A stretch of DNA of 64,000 nucleotides, taken from NCBI RefSeq assembly GCF_000813325.1, contig NZ_BBQE01000015.1; one strand, written 5' to 3'. Under the pieces are notes generated by a model that saw only the letters and a program-made list of their open reading frames with translations, did no database searches and had not been told where the DNA came from. Position 1 is the first letter of the stretch, and the number at the start of each line of letters is the position of its first letter. The translations under genes and the position numbers were made by a program. This document shows, one piece after another, positions 1 to 9,286 of the stretch. This stretch comes from Sulfurospirillum cavolei (GTDB taxonomy: Bacteria; Campylobacterota; Campylobacteria; Campylobacterales; Sulfurospirillaceae).

Positions 1-36
1 GACCCCTTTTGTTTTGTCTAAAGAGCTTTTCTTTTT

Positions 37-549
37 TTAGCGAAACAACCACCCAAAAATACCGTTTTGTCGCATACGCTCTATTTCAGGCAAATTACAT
101 TCTAAATGTGTATTTTTCCAATGAGATAAATCTCCATGAGGACAATCTTCAACTAATTTTTTACCTATTTTTTCAAAATCTGGTGTTCCAAAAAAATCTT
201 TTAAGGCCTCACTTTCTTCATGATTAACACCTAATAGAAACACTCTGTCTGCACAATATGAAGGTGTTAATCTCTGCAACATATCTTTTCTACTTTGAAA
301 ACTTGACAAAGAACCTTCTACATCATCAAAATCCATAAGAAGTAAAATATTACATTCGGAATATTTACTTAAAAGATGCAAACTCTGACTAAACTCCTCA
401 AAAACCTTTTTCCACCCATCACATGGATTTTTGACATCAACGCAACCATCATTTACATTTTGTAAGATTTTTACACCATTCATAAGGCTTCTATACGGTT
501 TATCTTCTAATAAAACAACCAAATGTTTTTTATAACGATTGACAGCCAT
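37..549 (-). CDS. TOPRIM-like small protein paired with AAA ATPase
   Basis: A protein of about 170 residues that I do not recognise as a named family. It has the layout expected of a TOPRIM fold: a hydrophobic strand ending in an acidic residue (VVLLED, E15), then a second strand ending in a DxD motif (LLLMDFDD, D73 and D75). These are the usual metal-binding positions of OLD, primase and topoisomerase TOPRIM domains. An in-frame TTG lies at 555, but the ATG at 549 follows the upstream ATPase stop by 2 nt and is the more natural start, implying translational coupling. AAA plus TOPRIM pairs are known in anti-phage systems such as PARIS, Gabija and OLD-type modules, so a defence role is inferred, not shown. 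A DUF4276- or DUF4435-like identity is possible. Confidence 0.6.
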   Translation of the reverse strand: MAVNRYKKHLVVLLEDKPYRSLMNGVKILQNVNDGCVDVKNPCDGWKKVFEEFSQSLHLLSKYSECNILLLMDFDDVEGSLSSFQSRKDMLQRLTPSYCADRVFLLGVNHEESEALKDFFGTPDFEKIGKKLVEDCPHGDLSHWKNTHLECNLPEIERMRQNGIFGWLFR

Positions 550-551
550 TA

Positions 552-1655
552 TCAATCCAATTCGTTATTATCAAAGGCATCAACAACGGTTTGGCTATCA
601 TATTTAATATTTTCCAATACTTCAATCCTCGTTGGCGATAAATGAGATGCCCTACTGACTACAAAAATATTGTGATCTGAAAAATTATTAATCACTCGTT
701 CATTATGTGAAGTCATTATTAATTGTGCTTGGCTATTCGATGCCTCAAATGCTTTTCTGCAAGCAATAATAAAATGATTTAATTCGACTAAGCCAATAAA
801 ATTATCTGGTTCATCCCATAAACAAAGCGTTGTTGGATTATTGTTTTGCGCAGCTATTACAGTAGCCCCTAAAAAAAAGATTTTTTCACCGTCTGAAAGC
901 TGCGCAAAATCAATAGATTTACGCTTATTACCCTCTTTAAATGTAAAAAGCAATCTTCGATCATCCCTTCCACTATTGTCCCATTTAAAAACATCAAGGT
1001 CAGGCATACGGGATTTTAAAAAATCAGACATAACCATATAAAGGCTTGGATTTGAAGAGAGTAACCATCTTGCCCAATCTATAACATTCTCAGCTTTTCT
1101 ATTGATTGTCATACTTTCAGTTTTAGACAAATCATTAAAATCTCTCGGGAAAGGTGACACAATAATAATATTTTTTAGCCAATCTCTAAAAATAGCCAGA
1201 GGTTCATCATCTGATCTTACAGAAATGAGAGGAAGTCCTATATGATGCCAATCCAATAAAAAATGAGCCGTATCTTTAAAAGATGTTTGACCACCATCTC
1301 GTTCTAAAATCGACTTTTTACCTACAAATAGACTCTCTTTGATTATTCGTGGAGCAAAAAAGTTTTCTGGAAATTCAATCGATAATTTGTAACTAAAATT
1401 TTCTTTTGCAATTGCAACATCTAATTCAAGTTCAATAGGTGTATTTTTATTACCAAAATTAAAACTATATTCACCAATTAATTCTTTTAAAGAAGTAACC
1501 CCTTGTCCAATTTTTTGAAAAATTTCTAGTACCTCGAATATTGTTGTTTTTCCAGAGCCATTTTTCCCAAGTAAAAAAACTGAATTTAATCCATTTAAAC
1601 TCATTTCAAAATTCTGTAAACATTTAAAATTATGAGCATAAAGTCTTTTTAACAT
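552..1655 (-). CDS. AAA ATPase of the ABC/SMC/RecF-OLD type
   Basis: A 367-residue soluble ATPase. The N-terminus reads like RecF/SMC-type ATPases, with a Walker A GKNGSGKT at residues 30-37. An ABC-like signature LSDGE follows at 253-257, Walker B with catalytic glutamate (LCLWDEPD) at about 277-283, and a TSHNE switch-histidine motif at about 315-319. The short spacer has no long coiled coil, so this is not a true SMC or Rad50; it matches the AAA_15/AAA_21 class found in defence and repair modules. It is followed by the TOPRIM-like gene with almost no gap, so the two likely form a two-component module in which ATP hydrolysis controls a nuclease. The region is AT-rich compared with the following genes, consistent with acquisition. 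Function is inferred. Confidence 0.85.
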   Translation of the reverse strand: MLKRLYAHNFKCLQNFEMSLNGLNSVFLLGKNGSGKTTIFEVLEIFQKIGQGVTSLKELIGEYSFNFGNKNTPIELELDVAIAKENFSYKLSIEFPENFFAPRIIKESLFVGKKSILERDGGQTSFKDTAHFLLDWHHIGLPLISVRSDDEPLAIFRDWLKNIIIVSPFPRDFNDLSKTESMTINRKAENVIDWARWLLSSNPSLYMVMSDFLKSRMPDLDVFKWDNSGRDDRRLLFTFKEGNKRKSIDFAQLSDGEKIFFLGATVIAAQNNNPTTLCLWDEPDNFIGLVELNHFIIACRKAFEASNSQAQLIMTSHNERVINNFSDHNIFVVSRASHLSPTRIEVLENIKYDSQTVVDAFDNNELD

Positions 1656-1712
1656 TTTATAAATCCTTTATTCATTTTATGTATAAAAATATCCTATATT
1701 ATAGCTGAAATA

Positions 1713-2408
1713 TTACTCTTGTAAAAACCTCTCCACATCCGCCACGATCTCATCCACCGCTTCAGTCGCTTTTTTATACAACACTTTGCTATAAACCCGC
1801 TCATTGATCGCGTCGCTTTTCTTCAAATTATTGAGGATGGAATGCTTTACATGTAAAGCGAAATGATCCATCGCGACGACGTTTCCGCTTGAGCCGATGA
1901 TGACTAGAAACTGGCAATCTTCCATCGCATCATAGAGGTGTTCGTACATAGGTGCGGCTTCGCCGAAGAAGACGATGTCTGGGCGAAAGGAGCCGTTACA
2001 GCGTTTACATGTAAAAGCTCGATCTTGCTTGGTGTAGCCGATAATCTGGGTTGCGCCGCACTGTTCACAGCGAAGGCGGGGCAAAAAACCGTGCAAGTGC
2101 AAAACGTCTTTGCAGCCTGCTCGCTCGAACAGATCGTCCACATTTTGGGTGATGATGGCGATGTCTTTGGGGAATTTTGCTTGTAGTTTGGCGATGGCAT
2201 GGTGCGCGGCATTGGGTTCAACCGCGCTTAATTGTTCGCGCCTTGCGTCGTAAAATGCCAGAGTGTTTTCACGGTTCCAAGAAAGACACCCCGCTTGACA
2301 GATCTCTTCGATGCGGTACTTCTCCCACAGCCCATCCGCGTCGCGAAAGGTGGAGAGTCCACTCTCCGCGCTGATGCCTGCTCCTGAAAATATCACCACT
2401 TTTGCCAT
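1713..2408 (-). CDS. cobB: Sir2-family NAD-dependent protein deacylase
   Basis: A 231-residue class III deacylase that removes acyl groups from lysine using NAD. Visible motifs are the NAD-binding GAGISAESG (residues 9-17) with the following FR, the TQNVDDL motif, the catalytic histidine in HLHG, and a zinc ribbon of two Cys pairs (CEQC and CKRC). Length is normal for bacterial CobB. It starts 12 nt after the metH stop with a good ribosome site (AAGGAG), so the two are probably cotranscribed. Two copies of TTTACATGTAAA lie inside the gene (1846-1857 and 2004-2015), read in different frames (Leu-His-Val-Lys and Phe-Thr-Cys-Lys). Confidence 0.93.
   Translation of the reverse strand: MAKVVIFSGAGISAESGLSTFRDADGLWEKYRIEEICQAGCLSWNRENTLAFYDARREQLSAVEPNAAHHAIAKLQAKFPKDIAIITQNVDDLFERAGCKDVLHLHGFLPRLRCEQCGATQIIGYTKQDRAFTCKRCNGSFRPDIVFFGEAAPMYEHLYDAMEDCQFLVIIGSSGNVVAMDHFALHVKHSILNNLKKSDAINERVYSKVLYKKATEAVDEIVADVERFLQE
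1846..1857. repeat. Over-represented palindrome TTACATGTAA (first of 21)
   Basis: Perfect TTACATGTAA decamers, counted by eye, begin near 1847, 2005, 5348, 5749, 5963, 15171, 16547, 18135, 24360, 30186, 41735, 48552, 54054, 54341, 54858, 56215, 56533, 56695, 57754, 57776 and 63226. Many extend to TTTACATGTAAA. Twelve lie inside genes. One-base variants with ACATGTAA or ACATGTCA are also frequent (for example 24414, 26781, 32610, 35588, 45681, 57868, 58046). Confidence 0.9.
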
Positions 2409-2420
2409 GAAAAACTCCTT

Positions 2421-5400
2421 TTACACGTTGAAGTAAAGTGCCTCTTTATGGTGCATCACGATCGCGGTGGTGCTTTGTTCGGGGTGGATTTGGAACGTCT
2501 CGCTAAGCTCGATGCCAAACTCCTCAGGCTTGAGAAGATCAAAAATGACTCTGGTATCTTCCAAGGCTGGGCACGCGGGGTAGCCAAACGAGTAGCGACA
2601 TCCGTGGTAGCGTTTCATCTGCACATCGCGCAAACTATGCCCCTCATGCTCTGCGATGCCAAGGTCAAGTCGTATCTGTTTATGCACGATCTCCGCCAAC
2701 GCTTCGGCAAGCTCCACACCCAGTCCGTGCACAAAAAAGTATTCGGTAAAATTGCCCGCATCGTAAAGCTCTTTTTCATACGCTGAAAATTTCGCCCCTG
2801 CACTCACGCACGTCAACGCCAAAACGTCATGGCGATCAGGAGTGATAAAGTCGCTTAAAGCGCGGTACGGAACACGGTTTTGACGTGGAAAGTCAAAGAC
2901 TTTGATGGCACGCTTGCTCGCTATTTCGATGCTCTCACGACACACCTGCTCCTCACTAAAATAGCCCTCGCTTTCATCGAAAAGGTAAAGCTTGTTCTCA
3001 AAAGAGCGCGCAGGGAAATAGCCGTAAATAAGTGTCGGCTCAAACAACCCAAGACGCTCGATGTCCGCTTTAACGCGCTCATAAGTCGGGTAAAGCACTT
3101 CATCGAGCTGTTTTTGCTTCGCTTCTTTGCTCTGCCCTTTACCGCTATACCCCCAACGCTGTGCGAAAAGGATTTTGTGGTTGATCCACGAGTAAGCGAG
3201 TTCTTTCACATCGGTTTTTAACACCCGTCTGCCCCAAAACGGCGGTGTCGGGATTTTGATGTCACGACTTGGCATTTTAAGCTCATGAAACGGAGGCATT
3301 GGTTTGGCTTCTTTGGTGGCGCGATTGACACTGTTTTCGAGCACGACGCGACTAAAGGAAGTGTCATAATTCTTCGCTTCGATGCGGCTCATCGCCGTTA
3401 TGCCCTCAAACGCGTCTTTACAGTAATAAATCGGTCCATCGTAAATCGGTCGGCAAAACTCTTCCACAAAATTGTCCGTCAGTGCCGCACCGCCTAAGAT
3501 CACGGGGATTTTGATGCCCATTTTTTGCATCATTTCTAGGTTTTCTTTCATCACATTCGTGGACTTTACCAAAAGTCCGCTCATACCGATCGCATCGGCA
3601 TTGTGCTCTTTGAGCGCTTGCAAAAACTGTTCAAGCTCGGCTTTGATGCCGATGTTGACGACTTTAAAACCGTTGTTGCTTAAGATGATGTCGACCAAGT
3701 TTTTACCCACGTCATGCACGTCGCCTTTGACGGTTCCGATGATGAGCGTCGTGGTCGTACTTTTTTCGGTTTTGGGTAAAAAGGGTTGTAAATAATCGAC
3801 CGAAGCTTTCATCACTTCGGCTGATTGCAACACAAAAGGCAGTTGCATTTTTCCGCTTCCGAAAAGCTCACCGACGACTTTCATCGCATCGATAAGGATT
3901 TCATTAACGATCACTTCCGCAGCGATCTCCTCTTTAGCCGTCGGTAATAATGTGAGCATACGCTCTTTATCGCCATCAATAAGCAGGGTTGAAATCTTCT
4001 CTTGCGTGCTCATCGCAAGAAACGCCGCGTCACTCTCGTCTTTGTTCTCCACCACGCCCTCAAAATGCGCGATAAATTTAAAAAGTGGGTCGCCCTCTTC
4101 GCGCTGGTTGAAAAGAAGATCTTCACACACTTTTTTATCCACGTCACTGATCTTGTGCATCGGAAGCGTGTTTTTAACGTTCACGATCGCCATGCTAAGC
4201 CCCGCTTCGACACAATGGTGTAAGAAGACGGAGTTAAGGTATTCACGCGCGTGTTTTGCCAAACCAAAGGAGATATTAGAGATACCAAGAACAAAACCTA
4301 CTTCAGGGTGCAGTGCATGAAATTCGCGAATGGCATCAATGGTCTCAATCGCCGCGGTATGGTACTCCGCATCGCCGCTACCTACGGTAAAGGTGAGTAA
4401 GTCAAACACCAAATCTTCGGGATGAATGCCGTGTTTTTGCGTCGCTAAGGTATAGATGCGCTCGGCAATCGCCACTTTTTGCGCTTTGGTTTTTGCCATA
4501 CCTTTCTCATCAATGCTCAGGCACACCAATGCCGCACCGAAACGTTTGGCTAAAGAGCAGACTTTATCGAACTTTTCGATGCCGTCTTCTAGGTTCACCG
4601 AGTTGATGATGGGCTTTCCGCCGATCAGCTTTAACGCGCACTCTAAGGAAGGTAGTTGCGTGGTATCGGGCATAAGCGGCAAAAGAATCTTTTGCACGTA
4701 ACGCCCTATCACCTCTTTGGTATCTTTGATCTCGTCACGTCCTGCAAAGCCGACACTCACGTCGATGCCATGTGCTCCACTTCGTACTTGTTGTTGTGCG
4801 ACACTCAGTGTTCCATCGTAATCTTCCGCCAATAAAAGCTCACGAAACGCTTTAGACCCTGTAGCATTGCTTCGCTCACCGATCAAAAAGGGTGCGGGGT
4901 CTTGTTTGAGTGCTCTGGTTTCAAAAAGCGATGCGATGGAGCGAGGCATGCTTCCTGTAGGAGGAAGCGGTTTTTTGCCCTCCACGCGTTTGGAGAGCTC
5001 TAAAATGTGTTGTGGCGTCGTACCGCAACACCCTCCCAAGATCGCCACACCCGCGATGTCGGTAAACTTTTCTTGAAGCTCGGCAAATTCGCGAGGTCCC
5101 ATCGGATAAAACGTGTACCCTCCGCGGTTTTGCGGAAGTCCCGCGTTGGCATGCACACTGATGGGTTTGCTCCAAACGGAACTCAGCGTTTTGACATGCT
5201 TTTCAACCTGCTCAGGTCCTGTACCGCAGTTAAAACCCAGACTTAAGATGTCAAAGGGTTCTAAGATCGCCGCTATCGTGGTTGCGTCGGTGCCAATAAG
5301 CATCGTTCCGCTAAGTTCAATAGTGACCGAAACCATCACGGGAAGCTTTACATGTAAAGATTTTTGAGCATCAAAAATGGCGTGAAGGGCGGCTTTGATT

Positions 5401-5891
5401 TGAAGCGGATCTTGTGCCGTTTCGATAAGAAAAAGATCTGCCCCGCCGTCCACGGCTCCGCGTGCCGCCTCTTTGTAGCCCTGATACATCTCATCGTAAC
5501 CGATATGCCCTAAAGAGGGAAGCTTGGTTCCCGGACCAAACGCCGCGGCGGTAAAGCGGGGTTTTTGGGGCGTTTCAAAATCCGCACACGCCTCTTTAAC
5601 GATAGCAACGCCCGCGCGGACAAGTTCATAGGCTCTCTCACCGATGCCGTAATCCTCCAAAACCCACGGCAATGCACCAAAGGTGTTGGTCTTGATGATG
5701 TCCGCGCCTGCAAGCAAATAACCGCGATGAATTTTTGAAATGGCATCTTTACATGTAACGTTCAAAAGCTCATTACATCCCTCTTTGCCCTCCCAAAGTT
5801 CAGGCGCAATCTGTAAAGCTTGTATCTGTGTGCCCATCGCACCATCGATGACTAAAATTTTTTCTTTTATGCGTTCTTGGAGTCCTAACAC
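2421..5891 (-). CDS. metH: Cobalamin-dependent methionine synthase
   Basis: An 1156-residue MetH that methylates homocysteine using methyl-tetrahydrofolate and B12. Four modules are visible: the homocysteine domain with zinc cysteines (GFNCGTG near 220 and GGCCGTT near 287); the pterin domain (GERSNATGSKAF onward); the B12 cap and Rossmann domain with the cobalt-ligand motif DVHDVGKN near 725; and a complete C-terminal SAM-binding activation domain (YHGCRYSFGYPACP). Full length implies reductive reactivation by a flavodoxin-type donor. The gene probably heads an operon with cobB. Two TTACATGTAA palindromes fall inside it, near 5347 and 5749, and one lies just upstream at 5963. Confidence 0.97.
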   Translation of the reverse strand: MLGLQERIKEKILVIDGAMGTQIQALQIAPELWEGKEGCNELLNVTCKDAISKIHRGYLLAGADIIKTNTFGALPWVLEDYGIGERAYELVRAGVAIVKEACADFETPQKPRFTAAAFGPGTKLPSLGHIGYDEMYQGYKEAARGAVDGGADLFLIETAQDPLQIKAALHAIFDAQKSLHVKLPVMVSVTIELSGTMLIGTDATTIAAILEPFDILSLGFNCGTGPEQVEKHVKTLSSVWSKPISVHANAGLPQNRGGYTFYPMGPREFAELQEKFTDIAGVAILGGCCGTTPQHILELSKRVEGKKPLPPTGSMPRSIASLFETRALKQDPAPFLIGERSNATGSKAFRELLLAEDYDGTLSVAQQQVRSGAHGIDVSVGFAGRDEIKDTKEVIGRYVQKILLPLMPDTTQLPSLECALKLIGGKPIINSVNLEDGIEKFDKVCSLAKRFGAALVCLSIDEKGMAKTKAQKVAIAERIYTLATQKHGIHPEDLVFDLLTFTVGSGDAEYHTAAIETIDAIREFHALHPEVGFVLGISNISFGLAKHAREYLNSVFLHHCVEAGLSMAIVNVKNTLPMHKISDVDKKVCEDLLFNQREEGDPLFKFIAHFEGVVENKDESDAAFLAMSTQEKISTLLIDGDKERMLTLLPTAKEEIAAEVIVNEILIDAMKVVGELFGSGKMQLPFVLQSAEVMKASVDYLQPFLPKTEKSTTTTLIIGTVKGDVHDVGKNLVDIILSNNGFKVVNIGIKAELEQFLQALKEHNADAIGMSGLLVKSTNVMKENLEMMQKMGIKIPVILGGAALTDNFVEEFCRPIYDGPIYYCKDAFEGITAMSRIEAKNYDTSFSRVVLENSVNRATKEAKPMPPFHELKMPSRDIKIPTPPFWGRRVLKTDVKELAYSWINHKILFAQRWGYSGKGQSKEAKQKQLDEVLYPTYERVKADIERLGLFEPTLIYGYFPARSFENKLYLFDESEGYFSEEQVCRESIEIASKRAIKVFDFPRQNRVPYRALSDFITPDRHDVLALTCVSAGAKFSAYEKELYDAGNFTEYFFVHGLGVELAEALAEIVHKQIRLDLGIAEHEGHSLRDVQMKRYHGCRYSFGYPACPALEDTRVIFDLLKPEEFGIELSETFQIHPEQSTTAIVMHHKEALYFNV

Positions 5892-6036
5892 GCTTCTGTT
5901 TCCTCGTGGTAAATATCAATCTATCATAGCAAATCTCCTCTAACGTCCGCCTAAAAAGATTGTTACATGTAATAAAATCGTAGTCGTTTGAAGTTACAAT
6001 GAACGTCGATTTTGCTTTCCAAAGGATAGGTTTTCC

Positions 6037-7920
6037 GTGCGATTTAAAACGAAAATTATGCTTGTCGTCTCACTGCTCATAGCCGTATGTCTCTTCTCTT
6101 TCGGACTTTTTAGCTACCAAGACACTCAAAAAAACAGTATTCGCCAGATCACGTCGAGTTTGCGCTCCACGGCTCGCTCGTTTACCGACTATATCGATCT
6201 TCTGATCGCCACGAAGCAAAACGACGTCGAAAGTGCCGCACGTTTTTTTCACGACATCGATCTCATTAGCTATCATCAAATGGTACAAAAACTTCAAGAA
6301 ACGACTAAAACCATCGGTGCGCTTGACACCTACGTCGGCTTTGAAAACGGCGATATGGTTTGGGGAAGCGAAAAACAACGTCCGCAAGGTTACGACCCTC
6401 GAAAACGCCCATGGTATCTTCACGTCAAACAGACGCAAAAAACCGCCATCAGCGATGTTTACCGCGGTGCAACCGATACACGGTTGATGGTCACCGTGAT
6501 GAGCCCGATTTTTGACGATACGAAAAAATTCGTCGGCGTCATCGGTGCGGATATTTTACTCGAGAACCTCACGCATGCCCTTTCGCATATCGATTTTGAG
6601 GGCGGCTACGGCATTTTGCAAGATACCAAAGGCATTATCGCGGCACATCCAAATCCCAAGCATTTAGGCGTCGCACTTGAGAGTATTGCGCCTTCGTTAA
6701 GCGCACAATTGGGAGAGCAAAAAGAGGGTATCGTCGATTATTCCTTTGAAGGAAAAGAAAAATTGTACGCTTACGCAACATCCGAAAGAAGCGGCTGGCG
6801 TATCGGCATCGCTTACGACAAAGCCAACTCTTATGCCTTTTTAAACGCGCAAGTCCAAAAGCTTCTGATCATCGCGACGCTTATGTTGTGCGCTTCCCTC
6901 GTCGTCATCGTGCTAACGACGCAAGCACTTTTACGCCCGTTAAGCAGGTTGGGAACGATTGCATCCGCACTCTCAAGCAACGATGCGGATTTACGCCAAC
7001 GACTGGAAGTGAAAGGAAAAGACGAGTTTGCGGAGGTAACGATACACATCAACACGTTTATCGAAAAGCTACACGACATCGTAACGACGTCCAAATCCAT
7101 CAGCCATGAAAATGCTTCGATTTCGCAGGAACTCTCACGCACCGCACAAGCCGTCTTACACAACGTCGCCGCCGAATCGTCGATTATCGCGCAAACGAAA
7201 CACGACGGCGAAATCATTTCAAAAACGTTGGAAAATTCCGTCGATTTAGCGCAAGAGTCGAAAAAGAAGCTGACGCAAACGCAACACGACATTCAAGACG
7301 TCAAGCTTCATGTCGAACAACTCGAAGAGACGATGAAAACGACCGTCGAGAAAGAGTACTATTTGGCACAAAAGCTTGAAGCCGTCAGTAAAAATGCCCA
7401 TGAGATCAAAGACGTGCTGGTTATCATCAAAGATATAGCCGATCAAACCAATCTTTTAGCCCTCAATGCCGCCATCGAAGCCGCACGTGCGGGAGAGCAC
7501 GGACGCGGTTTTGCCGTCGTTGCCGATGAAGTGCGAAAACTAGCCGAACGTACGCAAAAAAGCCTTGTCGAAATCGACGCGACGATTAACGTCGTCGTTC
7601 AGTCGATCTTGGACGCCAACGGCGATATCGCGTCCAACACGCAAGAAGTTCACCGTTTAGCCGAAGTTTCCCAAAAGCTTCAAGGCGGTATGGGCTATAT
7701 AGATACTATCATCGCCGAAACGATCGACCATACCAAAGAATCGGTCGGACGCTTTATCGACAATGCTCAAAAAGTTAAAAAGATGGTTGAAGAAATCGAT
7801 AAAATCAATACGCTTTCACACGAAAACGTACAAAGTATCAAAAACGTCTCTCAGGCTTCCGAACACCTTCACGGGATGACCGAAAGCCTTAAAAACGAAC
7901 TGGGAAAATTTCAAAGTTAA
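6037..7920 (+). CDS. Methyl-accepting chemotaxis protein, periplasmic Cache sensor
   Basis: A 627-residue transmembrane chemoreceptor. An N-terminal membrane helix is followed by a periplasmic dCache-type domain (roughly residues 30-275; contains KRPWY and GVIGADILLE typical of dCache_1), a second membrane helix, a HAMP segment (about 300-355) and a cytoplasmic coiled-coil signalling domain. The hairpin tip IADQTNLLALNAAIEAARAG lies near residue 466. The start is GTG at 6037, chosen because AAAGGATAGG lies just upstream and the membrane anchor follows at once. The ligand cannot be read from sequence, but dCache domains usually bind amino acids, amines or organic acids. It is convergent with a second, soluble chemoreceptor. 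Confidence 0.93.
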   Translation: MRFKTKIMLVVSLLIAVCLFSFGLFSYQDTQKNSIRQITSSLRSTARSFTDYIDLLIATKQNDVESAARFFHDIDLISYHQMVQKLQETTKTIGALDTYVGFENGDMVWGSEKQRPQGYDPRKRPWYLHVKQTQKTAISDVYRGATDTRLMVTVMSPIFDDTKKFVGVIGADILLENLTHALSHIDFEGGYGILQDTKGIIAAHPNPKHLGVALESIAPSLSAQLGEQKEGIVDYSFEGKEKLYAYATSERSGWRIGIAYDKANSYAFLNAQVQKLLIIATLMLCASLVVIVLTTQALLRPLSRLGTIASALSSNDADLRQRLEVKGKDEFAEVTIHINTFIEKLHDIVTTSKSISHENASISQELSRTAQAVLHNVAAESSIIAQTKHDGEIISKTLENSVDLAQESKKKLTQTQHDIQDVKLHVEQLEETMKTTVEKEYYLAQKLEAVSKNAHEIKDVLVIIKDIADQTNLLALNAAIEAARAGEHGRGFAVVADEVRKLAERTQKSLVEIDATINVVVQSILDANGDIASNTQEVHRLAEVSQKLQGGMGYIDTIIAETIDHTKESVGRFIDNAQKVKKMVEEIDKINTLSHENVQSIKNVSQASEHLHGMTESLKNELGKFQS

Positions 7921-7935
7921 GCTCTCGAAAAACTT

Positions 7936-9120
7936 TTAATGAAAATGCGTATTTTCCGCGGTATTGAGCTCTTGCGAAACGTTGACGATAACTTGAAGTT
8001 TTTGAATAATCTCATTCATCGCTTTGCTCTCTTCTTGCGCGGCGATGCTGATGCGCTCGACTTCGGCTTGCGTCTTAATAATCTCGTCCACCGTCTTTTG
8101 CAACGCCGGCACGATCTGATCGACCACTTTTTGGACGTCCATAATAAAAACGCGAATATTATCGGTCGATTTGTTGCTTTGATCGGAGAGTTTGCGCACT
8201 TCGCTCGCAACCACCGCAAAACCGCGTCCGTGATCTCCCGCACGTGCGGCTTCGATAGTAGCGTTGAGGGCTAAAAGGTTGGTTTCGCTCGCAATGTATT
8301 TGATTGCGGTGGTAATCGTACCGATTTGCTCGACCGCCGAACTCAAATCTTTCGCCATACCGTTCGTGACTTGCACGTTTTTGACTTCGGCCGCCAATTT
8401 ATCGTTGACGACGACGATCGTATTGGCGGTATCTTCGATTGATTGGGACGCACTTTGGATAATGCCCGAAATCTCCTTGGTTTGCTCTGCCAATTTTTGC
8501 GAAATATCCCGCGCCTCTTTAAGCGCTTTATCGTTATTGATCGCCGTAACGACTTGCGCTAAAGCACTGACGCTCTCTGCCGTCGCCGAACGCGGAGGAC
8601 TCGGAATCACGACGACGTCAGGAAGAAGGTAGTGTTGGTATTTGCTGTAAAGTGCTTTTCCGCTTGAGACGTAACCGTCCGTTCCGATAATGTAGCGTGC
8701 CCGACTTAACGCCTCTTTCGTTTCGCTCTCCGTGCACTCTTCAAACGCAACGATTCGATACGTGACGTGGTCGAGTTTGTAGAATTTTAAAAATTTTAAT
8801 AAGACGTTCGCTCCGGAAGTGCTGTTATTGAAAATCACGACCTCTTCGCCCGCCGGGATACGGCTTAGTGCAACGAAAAAATCGGTCGGAGGAACAAATT
8901 CGACCGCCACGACGATCTCTTTGCCGTATTTTTTAACCATTTCGTCGTAACGATTGGTAAAGCAGACCACTAAATCAAATTGTTGAACGTCAAAATTTTG
9001 ATAGTTACTTAATGTAGCTTTTTGATACACTGCCGTCGTCGACAAGGTAGCATCGACCAAAGACACCAGCTCTTGCGTCGTCGCCTCATTTGCCCCGATT
9101 AAGAGAAGATTAACGCTCAT
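7936..9120 (-). CDS. Soluble chemoreceptor with atypical N-terminal sensor
   Basis: A 394-residue protein with no membrane helix or signal peptide. Residues from about 205 form a short MCP signalling domain with an intact tip (IASETNLLALNATIEAARAG) and a short return helix. The first 190 residues form an alpha/beta domain with strands such as LLLIGAN, FDLVVCF, EVVIFNN and YIIGTDG. Its pattern recalls the PrpR_N/periplasmic-binding-like sensor of propionate regulators, but that is a weak visual match. A cytoplasmic signal (metabolite or redox state) is therefore likely. The gene ends 15 nt from the convergent transmembrane receptor and is divergent from a LysE-type exporter. Confidence 0.85.
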   Translation of the reverse strand: MSVNLLLIGANEATTQELVSLVDATLSTTAVYQKATLSNYQNFDVQQFDLVVCFTNRYDEMVKKYGKEIVVAVEFVPPTDFFVALSRIPAGEEVVIFNNSTSGANVLLKFLKFYKLDHVTYRIVAFEECTESETKEALSRARYIIGTDGYVSSGKALYSKYQHYLLPDVVVIPSPPRSATAESVSALAQVVTAINNDKALKEARDISQKLAEQTKEISGIIQSASQSIEDTANTIVVVNDKLAAEVKNVQVTNGMAKDLSSAVEQIGTITTAIKYIASETNLLALNATIEAARAGDHGRGFAVVASEVRKLSDQSNKSTDNIRVFIMDVQKVVDQIVPALQKTVDEIIKTQAEVERISIAAQEESKAMNEIIQKLQVIVNVSQELNTAENTHFH

Positions 9121-9179
9121 ATCCGTCCTTTTAACACAAAGTATTTACCGTATCACATACCCTAAAAATACAAGAACAT

Positions 9180-9241
9180 TTGATTATAAATCAACCGATG
9201 GGATATAAATAGGACGAAAATTCATCAAACGATCGATGAAA
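9180..9241. promoter_or_regulatory. Two inverted repeats in divergent promoter region
   Basis: Between the soluble chemoreceptor (minus) and the LysE-type gene (plus) lie TTGAT-N5-ATCAA (about 9180-9194) and TTCATC-N8-GATGAA (about 9219-9240). Both are perfect short dyads in an AT-rich spacer and could be operators. Short dyads occur by chance in such DNA, so this is tentative. Confidence 0.25.
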
Positions 9242-9286
9242 ATCAGTGTATAATCGTACCCATCATCCCACCTAAAAGGCTAGAGT

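Noticed and set aside
37..1655. Retron or OLD-family single protein
   Set aside because: No reverse transcriptase or structured ncRNA was seen, and the ATPase and TOPRIM-like parts are separate genes with a stop between.
2448..5367. Several open frames of 60-120 codons on the plus strand across metH
   Set aside because: They are shadows of metH; none has a ribosome site or domain.
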